DNA of 64,000 nt. Origin: Sinosporangium siamense (GTDB lineage Bacteria > Actinomycetota > Actinomycetes > Streptosporangiales > Streptosporangiaceae). The notes under the pieces were generated by a model, which saw only the letters and a list, made by a program, of their open reading frames with translations, had not been told where the DNA came from and searched no databases. A program made the position numbers and the translations under genes. Every line of letters begins with the position of its first letter. The first letter of the stretch is position 1. Shown in pieces: positions 44,997-54,442 of the stretch. The stretch is from contig NZ_BOOW01000031.1 in assembly GCF_016863435.1 (NCBI RefSeq), positions 144,543-208,542 of the forward strand, in the 5' to 3' direction.

Positions 44997-45596
44997 TCAG
45001 GCTTGTGCCGCCGTGGCTCCGACCGCGTGCACGCCCGATGGGCGTGCTACGTATCGCACGGCCTGATCGTGTGCCTCTGTGGGGATCGTGTCGACCAGTT
45101 CATCCTCATAAAGCAGGGCGACGGTCGGCACATTCGGCCCCACCCTGGCCAGGGCGCGATCGTAGGATCCGCCGCCTCGGCCCAGCCGTACGCCGTTTGT
45201 GCGGCCCACCGCTAGTGCGGGCACGATCACGAGTGCGGCGGTGCGTATGGCGTCGACGCCGCGCCTGACGTCCACAGGCTCCATGAGGCCGAAGGGGCCG
45301 GGGGTGAGGGTGTCCGGACCGTCGTAGACCGCCCAGTCAAGGTCGTTGTCCTCGCAAAGCACGGGAAGCATCACCGTGGCCCCATGTTTCCACAAGGCGA
45401 AGACCAAACCATGGGTGTCCGGCTCTGTGCTGATTGACCAATAACAGGCGACAAGCCCGGCCATTTGCACCCACGGCTGGTCAAGCAGGAGTTCTCTGGT
45501 CGAAGTAGCACTAATCCGCCGTAGATCCTCGGACATGTCGGCCCGCGCGGCCAGGATGGAGCGACGGCGGTTCCGCTTGTCCAAAGGGTCCTCCAC
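44997..45596 (-). CDS. 5-formyltetrahydrofolate cyclo-ligase
   Basis: A 199-residue enzyme converting 5-formyl-THF to 5,10-methenyl-THF with ATP. The N-terminal helix DKRNRRRSILAARADMSED matches the family's K-x2-LR-x5-R start. The phosphate/folate loop is RLGRGGGSYDRALARV (family G-x-G-G-G-Y-Y-D), followed by TVALLYEDELVDTIPTEAHD. I start at the GTG at 45596 because the conserved first helix would otherwise be cut. That places it 12 bases from the divergent galU ATG, leaving no room for leaders on both sides. The order 5-FCL / galU-glp-rimJ-glpR is conserved in actinobacteria including mycobacteria (Rv0992c-Rv0996). Confidence 0.85.
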   Translation of the reverse strand: MEDPLDKRNRRRSILAARADMSEDLRRISATSTRELLLDQPWVQMAGLVACYWSISTEPDTHGLVFALWKHGATVMLPVLCEDNDLDWAVYDGPDTLTPGPFGLMEPVDVRRGVDAIRTAALVIVPALAVGRTNGVRLGRGGGSYDRALARVGPNVPTVALLYEDELVDTIPTEAHDQAVRYVARPSGVHAVGATAAQA

Positions 45597-45602
45597 TAGG
45601 GT
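45597..45602 (+). promoter_or_regulatory. Leaderless -10 box for galU
   Basis: TAGGGT ends seven bases before the A of the galU ATG, the spacing expected when transcription begins at the start codon. The galU ATG has no Shine-Dalgarno. A -35 box would lie inside the divergent 5-FCL gene. Confidence 0.5.
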
Positions 45603-45608
45603 TCCTAC

Positions 45609-46508
45609 ATGGCTGACTTCGACTCGGTGACGAAAGCTGTCATCCCTGCCGCAGGGCTGGGCACCCGGTTCCTGCCTGCGACCAAGGCGACCCCCAAGGA
45701 GATGCTGCCGATCGTTGACAAGCCCGCCATCCAGTATGTCGTTGAAGAGGCGGTTTCCGCTGGACTCCTCGATGTCCTCATGGTGACGGGCAAGAATAAG
45801 CGCTCGATCGAAGACCACTTCGACCGGGCGATCGAGCTTGAGGATCTTCTTACGGCCAAGGGGGACGACGAACGGCTTTCCCAGGTCAGAGAGCCCGCTG
45901 ACCTGGCCACGCTCCACTATGTGCGTCAGGGCGAGCCGCGCGGTCTCGGCCACGCGGTCCTGTGCGCCAAGCAGCATGTCGGAAATCATCCTTTCGCCTG
46001 CCTGCTCGGCGACGACATGATCGACCACCGAGACCCGCTGCTCCAGCGCATGATCGAGGTGCGCAAAACGTATGGCGGCAGTGTCATCGCGCTGATGGAG
46101 ATGCCGAAGGAGCAGGTGTCGCTGTACGGCTGCGCCGCGATCCTGCCCACCGACGCCGACGACGTCGTGCGGGTCACCGATCTTGTCGAGAAGCCGCGTC
46201 TGGAGGACGCCCCCTCGAACTGGGCGGTCATCGGGCGTTATGTCATAGACCCCGCCGTGTTCGAGGTGCTGGAGAACACCCCGCCCGGCCGCGGGGGCGA
46301 GATCCAGCTCACCGACGCCCTCCGCGAACTCGCCGGACGCGGCTCCGCCGACGGCGGCCCCGTGCACGGTGTGTTGTTCCGCGGACGCCGCTACGACACC
46401 GGTAACAAGCTCGACTATCTCCGCACGGTGGTGCAGTTCGCCGCCGAGCGTGAGGACCTGGCCGGCGAGTTTGTACCCTGGCTGAAGGACTACCTTTCAA
46501 CACGATGA
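45609..46508 (+). CDS. galU: UTP-glucose-1-phosphate uridylyltransferase
   Basis: A 299-residue GalU making UDP-glucose from UTP and glucose-1-phosphate, a precursor for cell-wall glycans and glycolipids. The nucleotide-binding signature is AAGLGTRFLPATKATPKEML, and the active-site features are YVRQGEPRGLGHAVLCAK, CLLGDDMID, VRVTDLVEKPRLED and RGGEIQLTDALREL. Length is normal. It starts leaderless and ends in a four-base ATGA overlap with glp, so the genes downstream are translationally coupled to it. Confidence 0.95.
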   Translation: MADFDSVTKAVIPAAGLGTRFLPATKATPKEMLPIVDKPAIQYVVEEAVSAGLLDVLMVTGKNKRSIEDHFDRAIELEDLLTAKGDDERLSQVREPADLATLHYVRQGEPRGLGHAVLCAKQHVGNHPFACLLGDDMIDHRDPLLQRMIEVRKTYGGSVIALMEMPKEQVSLYGCAAILPTDADDVVRVTDLVEKPRLEDAPSNWAVIGRYVIDPAVFEVLENTPPGRGGEIQLTDALRELAGRGSADGGPVHGVLFRGRRYDTGNKLDYLRTVVQFAAEREDLAGEFVPWLKDYLSTR

Positions 46509-47716
46509 AATCCGTCGACGACCACCTCGGTGAGATCCTCGCCACCGTCCGCACGCTGGCGCCGCTGGAGCTTGAGCTCGAGCGGGCGCTCGGCACGACG
46601 CTGGCCGAGGAGATCACCTCGCCTGTGCCGATTCCACCGTTCGACAATTCGGCCATGGATGGCTATGCCGTACGCGCCGCCGATCTTGTGGACGCCTCGG
46701 AGACCAACCCGGTGACACTGCCGGTGGTCGACGACGTGGCCGCGGGGGACGGGCAGATCCACGCCGTCGGGCCGGGCCACGCCGTTCGCATCATGACCGG
46801 GGCGCCCATGCCCGCGGGGGCCGACGCGGTCGTGCCGGTGGAGTGGACCGACGGCGGCAGCGTCGCCGTGGTCGTCAATCGATCGGTCACCGCGGGCAAC
46901 GCGATCCGGCGCGTAGGCGAGGACGTGAGCGCGGGCGACGTGGTGCTCACACCCGGCACGATCATCGGGCCCACCCAACTCGGCATTGCCGCGGGGGTGG
47001 GCCGGCGCCGGGTTCTGGTACGGCCGAGGCCCCGAGTTGTGATCTTGTCCACGGGGGCGGAGCTCGCCGAGCCCGGCACGCCGCTGGGTGACGGTCAGAT
47101 CTGGGAGTCCAATAGTTTCACCCTGTCTGCGGCGGTTCGTGAGGCCGGCGGAGAGGGTTTCCGCGTGGGCATCGTGCCCGACGATGCGGCGGTGCTGCTC
47201 GATCAGCTCGACGCTCAACTGCTGCGGGCCGATGTGGTGATCACCAGCGGCGGTGTGTCAATGGGCGCCTACGAACCGGTCAAGGAGGCGCTTGGGCCGC
47301 TCGGCACCGTGCGCTTCGAGCGGGTCGCGATGCAGCCGGGCATGCCCCAGGGGTTTGGGGTGGTCGGTGAGGATCAGATCCCGATCTTCACGCTTCCCGG
47401 CAATCCGGTGTCCTCGTTTGTGTCGTTCATGCTCTTCGTGGAGCCGGCGCTGCGAAAGATGCGCGGATTGCCCGCCGGACCGCCGGAAACCATCACTGCC
47501 GTGACGACTGCGGCATTGCGCTCTCCCGCCGGCAAACGCTCTTATCTGCGTGGACGGCTCGGCATCGGTCCCGACGGCGCCAAAACCGTCGCCCCTGTGG
47601 TCAAACAGGGCTCTCACCAACTCGCGGCGCTCGCGATGGCAGACGCGCTTGTGGTCGTGCCCGAGCAGGTGACCGAACTACCGGAAGGATCCGAGGTCGA
47701 GGTGATTCCCCTGTGA
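46505..47716 (+). CDS. glp: Gephyrin-like protein Glp / molybdopterin molybdotransferase MoeA
   Basis: A 403-residue MoeA/gephyrin E-domain protein. It shows the MoeA signature PPFDNSAMDGYAVRA, RIMTGAPMPAGADAVVPVE, the MPT-binding VVITSGGVSMGAYEPVKEAL and the ligand loop TLPGNPVSSFVSFMLFVEP. MoeA inserts molybdate into adenylated molybdopterin. In corynebacteria the homologue beside galU, rimJ and glpR was shown to be Glp, which binds FtsZ and membrane GlpR during division. The gene order here (galU upstream, rimJ and glpR downstream) supports the Glp assignment. However, moaC and mog directly after it point to cofactor synthesis, so it may serve both. Four-base overlaps join it to galU and moaC. 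Confidence 0.85.
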   Translation: MKSVDDHLGEILATVRTLAPLELELERALGTTLAEEITSPVPIPPFDNSAMDGYAVRAADLVDASETNPVTLPVVDDVAAGDGQIHAVGPGHAVRIMTGAPMPAGADAVVPVEWTDGGSVAVVVNRSVTAGNAIRRVGEDVSAGDVVLTPGTIIGPTQLGIAAGVGRRRVLVRPRPRVVILSTGAELAEPGTPLGDGQIWESNSFTLSAAVREAGGEGFRVGIVPDDAAVLLDQLDAQLLRADVVITSGGVSMGAYEPVKEALGPLGTVRFERVAMQPGMPQGFGVVGEDQIPIFTLPGNPVSSFVSFMLFVEPALRKMRGLPAGPPETITAVTTAALRSPAGKRSYLRGRLGIGPDGAKTVAPVVKQGSHQLAALAMADALVVVPEQVTELPEGSEVEVIPL

Positions 47717-48195
47717 GTGATGGTTTCACCCATCTCGATGAGACCGGTGCGGCTCGCATGGTGGATGTCTCGGCCAAGGAGGTCAGTGCTCGTACGGCAC
47801 GAGCCTCCGGGCGTGTCCTGCTTGCTCCGCAAGCGGTGGCGTTGTTGCGCTCCGGCGACATCCCCAAGGGGGACGCTCTGGGCGTGGCCCGCATCGCCGG
47901 GATCATGGGGGCGAAACGCACCCCGGACCTGGTGCCGCTGTGCCATCCGATCGCGATCCACGGCGTCAAGGTGGAGCTGACCGTCGTCGACGCCGGGGTG
48001 GAGATCGTCGCCTCGGTCAAAACGGCCGACCGCACCGGGGTGGAGATGGAGGCGCTCACCGCCGTCACCGTCGCGGCGCTGGCGTTGATCGACATGGTCA
48101 AGGCGGTCGATCCGGCGGCGGTGATCACCGATGTCCGGGTGGAGGAGAAGACGGGCGGCAAGACCGGCGTTTGGCGTCCTGAGGTCGGCCGATGA
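47713..48195 (+). CDS. moaC: Cyclic pyranopterin monophosphate synthase MoaC
   Basis: A 160-residue MoaC, the second step of molybdopterin synthesis from GTP. Conserved features are DIPKGDALGVARIAGIMGAK, VPLCHPIAIHGVKV, ADRTGVEMEALTAVTVAALA (catalytic region), DMVKAVD and KTGGKTGVW. It starts at a GTG overlapping the glp stop (GTGA). MoaA is not in the window. The end overlaps mog by four bases. Confidence 0.95.
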   Translation: MSDGFTHLDETGAARMVDVSAKEVSARTARASGRVLLAPQAVALLRSGDIPKGDALGVARIAGIMGAKRTPDLVPLCHPIAIHGVKVELTVVDAGVEIVASVKTADRTGVEMEALTAVTVAALALIDMVKAVDPAAVITDVRVEEKTGGKTGVWRPEVGR

Positions 48196-48668
48196 AGGCG
48201 CTTGTGATCACGGTGTCGAACCGAGCCTCAGCCGGGGTTTACGCCGATATTTCCGGACCACTGTTGGTCTCATTGCTCGTGGACGCGGGCTGTGAGGTGG
48301 TGGACGGCCCGGTGGTGGTGCCCGACGGCGATCCCGTGGAGGTCGCGCTGCGTTCGGGGGTTTCCGGGGGTTACGACGTGATCGTCACAACGGGCGGCAC
48401 GGGGTTGACCCCGCTCGACCTCACCCCCGAAATAACCCGGCGGGTGATTGATCGCGAAATTCCCGGCATTGCGGAGGCTATCCGGGGGATCAACCGGGAG
48501 AAGGTTCCCACCTCGATTCTTTCGCGAGGATTGGCCGGGCAGGCCGGCCGTACCCTGATCGTCAACCTTCCCGGCTCGTCTGGAGGGGTTCGCGATGGCA
48601 TGGCCGTTCTCGCTCCGGTACTGCGCCATGCGGTGGACCAGATTGGCGGGGGAGACCATCCTCGTTGA
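48192..48668 (+). CDS. mog: MogA/MoaB family molybdopterin adenylyltransferase
   Basis: A 158-residue MoCF-biosynthesis protein. Features are ALVITVSNRASAGVYADISG, the MPT-binding VIVTTGGTGLTPLDLTPE with IDREIPGIAEAIR, and the C-terminal LPGSSGGVRDGMAVLAPVL. It adenylates molybdopterin before MoeA inserts Mo. It is the last of three tightly overlapped genes (glp-moaC-mog) and is followed by rimJ after 15 bases. Confidence 0.9.
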   Translation: MKALVITVSNRASAGVYADISGPLLVSLLVDAGCEVVDGPVVVPDGDPVEVALRSGVSGGYDVIVTTGGTGLTPLDLTPEITRRVIDREIPGIAEAIRGINREKVPTSILSRGLAGQAGRTLIVNLPGSSGGVRDGMAVLAPVLRHAVDQIGGGDHPR

Positions 48669-48683
48669 CCCCATGGCGAGTTC

Positions 48684-49355
48684 GTGTGCCTTCGGGGGAT
48701 GATGAGAGATGTGGAGCGATTTCGTGGCTGGCCCGCGACGCTGAGCGAGGGGCCGGTGGGCCTGCGCCCGCTGCGCCTGCGTGATGTGCGGGTCTGGCGG
48801 GAGACCCGGCTGCGCAATGCCGATTGGCTACGTCCTTGGGAGCCCAGTAATCCCGAGACACCCCTGTTTCGTACCGGGCTTGGGCCCTACACCTCGATGG
48901 TGGGCACCCTGCGGAAAGAGGCGCGGCAAGGGTTGGCGATGCCGTGGGTTGTGACCTTTGGTGGGACTTTTGTGGGTCAACTCACCATTGGGGCGATCGT
49001 CTGGGGCTCTGCCCGGTCTGCCCAAGTGGGCTATTGGATCGATGGACGTGTCGCCGGGCGGGGCATCATTCCCACCGCACTCGCCATGGCCATCGATCAC
49101 TGCTTCTTTACCGCAGGGCTGCACCGGGTCGAAGCCAGCATCCGGCCCGAAAATCATGCGAGCCGCAGAGTGGTTGAAAAGCTTGGGTTCAGGGAAGAAG
49201 GCATTAGACGCCGTCAGCTACACATTGACGGCGCTTGGCGTGACCATATCTGCTATGCGCTGACCGTCGAAGACGTGCCTCGCGGACTTCTGGTTCAGTG
49301 GCGGAGGGCCCGTGAAGCGGCAGCTCACGGTGGCTCTCCCCACGAAGAGGTTTGA
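48684..49355 (+). CDS. rimJ: RimJ/RimL-type GNAT acetyltransferase
   Basis: A GNAT protein of about 215-223 residues. GPVGLRPLRLRDVRVWRETR starts the domain, GRSSG-free acetyl-CoA core regions are seen at QVGYWIDGRVAGRGIIPTAL, and HRVEASIRPENHASRRVVEK with LGFREEGIRR is the classic RimJ C-terminal motif. It should N-acetylate a protein or small amine. Several starts are possible (48684, 48699, GTG 48711); none has a clean ribosome-binding site. Presence between glp and glpR matches the conserved division-gene cluster. Confidence 0.85.
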   Translation: MCLRGMMRDVERFRGWPATLSEGPVGLRPLRLRDVRVWRETRLRNADWLRPWEPSNPETPLFRTGLGPYTSMVGTLRKEARQGLAMPWVVTFGGTFVGQLTIGAIVWGSARSAQVGYWIDGRVAGRGIIPTALAMAIDHCFFTAGLHRVEASIRPENHASRRVVEKLGFREEGIRRRQLHIDGAWRDHICYALTVEDVPRGLLVQWRRAREAAAHGGSPHEEV

Positions 49356-49434
49356 CGATCTCGCGACACACCGCACTTAATGCTCGTCAATTAGTGACAC
49401 GCGGTCTTACGGTGCGTGACGTGAGCACATTCAG

Positions 49435-49460
49435 AACGCCGAGCGACCCTAGGCGTTTTT
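49435..49460 (+). terminator. Possible terminator between rimJ and glpR
   Basis: Six-bp stem AACGCC / GGCGTT with an 11-base loop and a run of five Ts. It would end the galU-rimJ transcript, leaving glpR on its own promoter. The stem is short, so confidence is limited. Confidence 0.35.
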
Positions 49461-49479
49461 GTGCTGCCCGGAGGTCCTC

Positions 49480-50124
49480 GTGAGCGGTGCTCTCCTCTAC
49501 ATCGCCATCGTTGTCATGTGGCTGTGCGTCCTCGTCCCCATGTGGATCGGCAGGGACCGCACGGACCTGACAGAGCATGAGCCGGTCGCCGACAGCACCA
49601 CGGTCCCCGAGGCCGACGAGCAACCCGCTCCTGCGGAGGAGACGGACTCATCACCCTCCGTGACATCCGGTACGGAGGACGTGCCCGACCCAGTGCCCGT
49701 CGAGACGCCGCCCGTCACCCGCCCCAACTCGAGGCGCGCCAGGGCCCGCCGCCGCGCCGTCATCCTCGCCCGTCGGCGCCGCCGCACCTTCGTGTGCACC
49801 CTCCTCGTCCTCGCCTCCGTGATCACGGCTGCTGTCCGAGTGATCCCGTGGTGGGGCATCGCCCCCTCACTCGTCCTCATTACCGGGCACCTGACCGTCC
49901 TGCGCGCCGCCGTACGCGTCGACGCCGAACGCCGCCGCCAAGCCGCCGAAGCCCGCGCCCGCCACCACCGCCGCGAACGCGCCCGCCGTCACGCCGCACA
50001 CCTCGCCGCCCAGCAGGCCGCCCAACAGGTCCCCGACGCCGAGGTGATCGAACTCTCGGCTCACCAGCACGACCCGTTCTTCGACCAGTACGCCGAGCCG
50101 CCTCGGCGGGCGGTGGGGGATTGA
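49480..50124 (+). CDS. glpR: Glp receptor GlpR, membrane protein
   Basis: A 214-residue protein beginning at a GTG with GGAGG five bases upstream. It has an N-terminal membrane helix (GALLYIAIVVMWLCVLVPMW), a long acidic/proline linker (about residues 28-80), an Arg-rich patch (SRRARARRRAVILARRRRR), two further helices (LLVLASVITAAVRVIPWW, SLVLITGHLTVLRAAV), and a charged coiled C-terminal tail (AEARARHHRRERARRHAAH). Topology and position after galU-glp-rimJ match GlpR, the receptor that holds Glp at division sites in corynebacteria (Rv0996 in mycobacteria). Sequence identity is low in this family, so context carries much of the call. Confidence 0.75.
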   Translation: MSGALLYIAIVVMWLCVLVPMWIGRDRTDLTEHEPVADSTTVPEADEQPAPAEETDSSPSVTSGTEDVPDPVPVETPPVTRPNSRRARARRRAVILARRRRRTFVCTLLVLASVITAAVRVIPWWGIAPSLVLITGHLTVLRAAVRVDAERRRQAAEARARHHRRERARRHAAHLAAQQAAQQVPDAEVIELSAHQHDPFFDQYAEPPRRAVGD

Positions 50125-50179
50125 TCTACCCGCGTGGCGCGGGGAGGTCGGGAAGTTTGCTAACCTAGTCGAAGTCTTC

Positions 50180-50253
50180 GGGGCTATAGCGCAGTCCGGT
50201 AGCGCACCTCGTTCGCATCGAGGGGGTCTGGGGTTCAAATCCCCATAGCTCCA
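50180..50253 (+). tRNA. tRNA-Ala (anticodon CGC)
   Basis: Cloverleaf: acceptor GGGGCTA / TAGCTCC with the alanine-specific G3-U70 pair, D arm GCGCAGTCCGGTAGCGC, anticodon arm CCTCG-TTCGCAT-CGAGG (anticodon CGC), T arm CTGGGG-TTCAAAT-CCCCAT. Discriminator A and CC follow; CCA is not fully encoded. It is the presumed integration target of the adjoining AICE. Confidence 0.9.
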
Positions 50254-50265
50254 CCGAAGGTCGAA

Positions 50266-50298
50266 GGCCGTTTCCCATGATCGGGAAGCGGCCTTTTT
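50266..50298 (+). terminator. Rho-independent terminator after tRNA-Ala / integrase end
   Basis: Eleven-bp stem GGCCGTTTCCC / GGGAAGCGGCC (one G-U), 6-base loop ATGATC, followed by TTTTT. It should end tRNA-Ala transcription and, read in reverse, could also stop integrase transcripts (stop at 50324). Confidence 0.8.
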
Positions 50299-50323
50299 GA
50301 CGTCGTACAGCAGCAAAGTACAG

Positions 50324-51622
50324 CTACAGCAACTTCTCACCCAGCTTCTTGAGCGCCTTCCGGGTGTCCTCGGAGGAGACCTCGCTGTAGATGTTCATGG
50401 TCACTGCGATCTGGCTGTGGCGGAGGATCTGCATTGCGATCCTCGGGTGGACGTCGAGCGCTACGAGCAGCGAGGCGCAGGTCTTTCTGGTGGCGTGCAC
50501 GGGGATCTGGCGGACTTCGGCTCTCTTGATCGCTTTGGCGAAGCTGCGGTTGAAGTTCCGTGGCTCGATGGGGTGGCCGGTGCGGGTGGTGAAAACGAGT
50601 CCGTTCTTGGGCCAGGGCGACTTTGCTGCGATTCGTGCCGTGTCTTGAGCGGCTTTGCGTTCCCGGAGGGCGGTGATGCACATGTCGATCAAGGGCAGAG
50701 GTGCGTCTGAGGATTCGGTCTTTGTCTGGCGGTGGAGCAGCTTGCCGCCGATGCGTTGAAGCTGCCAGCCGATGGTGAGTTCTTCGGCGTCGAGGTCGAC
50801 GTCCTTCCAGCGGAGGCGGAGTAGTTCGCCGTGTCGCAGGCCGAGGCAGAGGATCAGGACGTAGGCCGGATACAGCGGGTCGCCGTTGGTGCGGGCCGAC
50901 TCAAGGAGCTGTCGGGCTTCATCGACGGACCACGGTTTGACCCTTTTTCGCCGTGGTTTGTTCACGCGCCTGAGTGCCGCGACGTTGCGGGGGAGGAGTT
51001 CTTCCCTGACGGCATTGTTCAGAGCGGCCCGGAGCACGGTCCAGGCGTCGCGCACGGTGCGCTCAGAGGCAAGCTGAGAGCAGCAGTTGCCCACGGCACA
51101 GCATCGCTGCCTGACCTTCGGGTTTCGGTGGCTCTTGGGGCGTTTGGCGTCTTTGCCCTGTGCGCAGCAGTGGCAGGTGAGCTTGAGTTGGTTGTGCCAG
51201 GTCTGAACGTCTCGCAGGGTGAGCTTGTCGAGGCGCTTCGAGCCGAGCTTTGGAGCGATGTAGAGCCTGACGAACATGTCGTAGTTGCTGGCTGTGGCCG
51301 GGGCGAGGTTGGGGCGGACGACCTCGTTCAGCCACCGGTTCAGGTAGGCGCTCAGGGACTGTGACTTGGTCACCACCGGCCCTTTACGTGCTGCCTCGTG
51401 GAGTTTCAGCCACCGCTTGTGAGTCTCATCGCGGGTCTTGCCGTACGCCCATTTGCGTTTCTTCGCCCCGTCGGGAGTGGTGACCCACACGTAGGCCGCG
51501 TAACCGTTTCGGTAGGGGAAGATGGAGCCCTCACTGTTGGCTCGTGTACGGCGGGATTTAGGGGCGCCGCTCCGATTGCCCGGATCTTCGTCGGGGGTGG
51601 TGAGTGCAGCTTTCGGGGGCAT
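50324..51622 (-). CDS. int: Tyrosine recombinase / AICE integrase
   Basis: A 432-residue site-specific integrase. An N-terminal arm-binding AP2-like domain (EGSIFPYRNGYAAYVWVT) and a SAM-like core-binding domain (LSAYLNRWLNEVVRPNLAPA) precede the catalytic domain with Arg in LCLGLRHGELLRLRW, H-x2-R in HATRKTCASLL and the nucleophile Tyr in VTMNIYSEVSSEDTR. An unusual Cys-rich insert (CHCCAQGKDAKR, CCAVGNCC) around residues 150-180 may bind zinc. It recombines the tRNA-Ala att site. It starts on the last base of the xis stop codon (TGATG). Confidence 0.9.
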   Translation of the reverse strand: MPPKAALTTPDEDPGNRSGAPKSRRTRANSEGSIFPYRNGYAAYVWVTTPDGAKKRKWAYGKTRDETHKRWLKLHEAARKGPVVTKSQSLSAYLNRWLNEVVRPNLAPATASNYDMFVRLYIAPKLGSKRLDKLTLRDVQTWHNQLKLTCHCCAQGKDAKRPKSHRNPKVRQRCCAVGNCCSQLASERTVRDAWTVLRAALNNAVREELLPRNVAALRRVNKPRRKRVKPWSVDEARQLLESARTNGDPLYPAYVLILCLGLRHGELLRLRWKDVDLDAEELTIGWQLQRIGGKLLHRQTKTESSDAPLPLIDMCITALRERKAAQDTARIAAKSPWPKNGLVFTTRTGHPIEPRNFNRSFAKAIKRAEVRQIPVHATRKTCASLLVALDVHPRIAMQILRHSQIAVTMNIYSEVSSEDTRKALKKLGEKLL

Positions 51623-51796
51623 CAGGCAGCGTCCTCGCAGAGTCGGGCGATGTAGCCGTTCAGGGCATTGCGGGGGATGCGGCGGCAGCGCTTGCTCACC
51701 AGGACCGAGGGCAACTCACCTGAGCGGATCAGGCAGTAGAGCGTCCATCGGCTGACTTTGAGAACTGCCATGGCGTCGGGCACGGTCAGGAGTTCC

Positions 51797-51804
<8 letters not shown>
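51622..51804 (-). CDS. xis: Excisionase (helix-turn-helix, MerR-like)
   Basis: A 60-residue protein with the excisionase-type helix-turn-helix LTVPDAMAVLKVSRWTLYCL and IRSGELPSVLVSKRCRRIPR. It bends att DNA to favour excision by the integrase. The GTG at 51804 has GGAG six bases upstream; an ATG four codons earlier lacks a site. Its 5' end overlaps the 3' end of rep by 8 bases, and its stop overlaps the integrase start. Confidence 0.85.
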
Positions 51805-53191
<1,387 letters not shown>

Positions 53192-53292
53192 TATGGGGGT
53201 GGTCCCTTCAGTCTGATGAGGTCTGTTGGGGTTGGCCCCCGACGTGGCATACGTCTTGGCGGATGTGCGGCCACGCCGGGGGCGCCGGACGG

Positions 53293-53664
53293 TCAGCAGA
53301 AGCCGGTGCCGTCGCAGGTGTCGCAGGTCTGCGCAAGGCCGTCGAGCCCGGTCCCTGCGCAGTCGTCGCACCGGTACCTGGTCGGCTGCAAGGTGCTGGG
53401 GGTGAGGAGCATCGCGCTTGCCTTGAAGCGGACCGGCCCGAGGTGGATCTGAGTGTGGTAGCTGCTGTTCTCAAGTGCCGTCTCCGTGCCCAGCTCACCG
53501 GCGATGCGGTCGATCTCGGCCGCGGCCTCTTCATCGGTCGACCTGTAGACGCAGCGCACGGCGAAGACGCCCCGTGGTGCGGGGATGCGGGGATTGCTGT
53601 CGAGGAGGTCGGCCAGCGCTCGAAGTCCTTCAATCACGGGACGTCGGTCGACGTGGGGAATCAT
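53293..53664 (-). CDS. AICE small protein with CxxCxGxG zinc ribbon
   Basis: A 123-residue protein. The first 85 residues (VIEGLRALADLLDSNPRIPA, EEAAAEIDRIAGELG) have no known function. The tail CDDCAGTGLDGLAQTCDTC then DGTGFC is a DnaJ-like zinc ribbon. The ATG at 53664 has AAAGGA six bases upstream. In the decayed island copy the two parts are separate, overlapping frames (34426-34876). It lies 12 bases after the DUF2637 gene, in the same operon. Confidence 0.65.
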   Translation of the reverse strand: MIPHVDRRPVIEGLRALADLLDSNPRIPAPRGVFAVRCVYRSTDEEAAAEIDRIAGELGTETALENSSYHTQIHLGPVRFKASAMLLTPSTLQPTRYRCDDCAGTGLDGLAQTCDTCDGTGFC

Positions 53665-53675
53665 CGGCGTTCCTT

Positions 53676-54425
53676 TCATGTGGTGGAGGGATCGGCCTGC
53701 ACATCGCGGAGCAGGACCGAGGCGAGATGGGAAGAGATGCCGAGCCGTGCCCGCAGGAGGTCACGGGTGATCGGCTTGCCGTACTGGGCCAGGTGTTCGG
53801 CCGCGACCTTGCGAGCATGAGCCTGAAGAGCTGCCGGAGCTTCGGCGGACGGCGGGGGAGCTGGGACAGGTCCGGTGTCTGACAGCTGATGCGGTGTGTT
53901 CCCGTCACCAGGAAGGGCGGGAGCCGATGAGGGCAGTGGGGTATTGGTGGTCGTGAACAGGCCTGGCATGTCTGGGGATGCCACGCCAGCAGTGTCGGCC
54001 GGAGGAGACGGGGCTGACAGGGGGGCCGAGGTCGGGGCGGCAGCCCGACGTTCCAGCAACGAGACGGCGACGAGGAAGGCGACGGCGGGAGTAGCAGCCA
54101 TGATCCACCCCCACGGCGAGGGATCGGCTTGAGCGAGGTTGGCCGCCAAAGAGAGCAGGATTCCACCGCACAGGACGAGCGTCGGCCAGGACACCACGCC
54201 GCGCCGGCCACGACCGGACCGCTTGTCGCGTTGCCGTTCTCGTGCGGCCATGACGCACGTCAGGTCCACGCAGACCGCGATCGCCCATGCCATCGGCGCG
54301 GTCTGGCCGTACTCGGCGGCGGTGTCGCGGATGTGGGTGAACGAGCCCGCCCCCGCGATCAGCGCGACCAAGACCACCGGTCCGGAGTCGAGCAGCCATC
54401 CCTCAGCGCGACGAAGAACCTTCAC
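53676..54425 (-). CDS. DUF2637 (SpdB-like) membrane protein of AICE spreading
   Basis: A 249-residue protein. Four membrane helices cover residues about 12-130 (VVLVALIAGAGSFTHIRDTA, APMAWAIAVCVDLTCVMAAR, WPTLVLCGGILLSLAANL, MAATPAVAFLVAVSLLERRA). A Pro/Ser-rich linker follows, then a C-terminal helix-turn-helix-like segment (LAQYGKPITRDLLRARLGIS). DUF2637 proteins accompany the TraB/FtsK ATPase in mycelial spreading of plasmids and AICEs. It sits 17 bases after the FtsK gene. Confidence 0.8.
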   Translation of the reverse strand: MKVLRRAEGWLLDSGPVVLVALIAGAGSFTHIRDTAAEYGQTAPMAWAIAVCVDLTCVMAARERQRDKRSGRGRRGVVSWPTLVLCGGILLSLAANLAQADPSPWGWIMAATPAVAFLVAVSLLERRAAAPTSAPLSAPSPPADTAGVASPDMPGLFTTTNTPLPSSAPALPGDGNTPHQLSDTGPVPAPPPSAEAPAALQAHARKVAAEHLAQYGKPITRDLLRARLGISSHLASVLLRDVQADPSTT

Positions 54426-54442
54426 GCGGACTCCCTGAAGCC

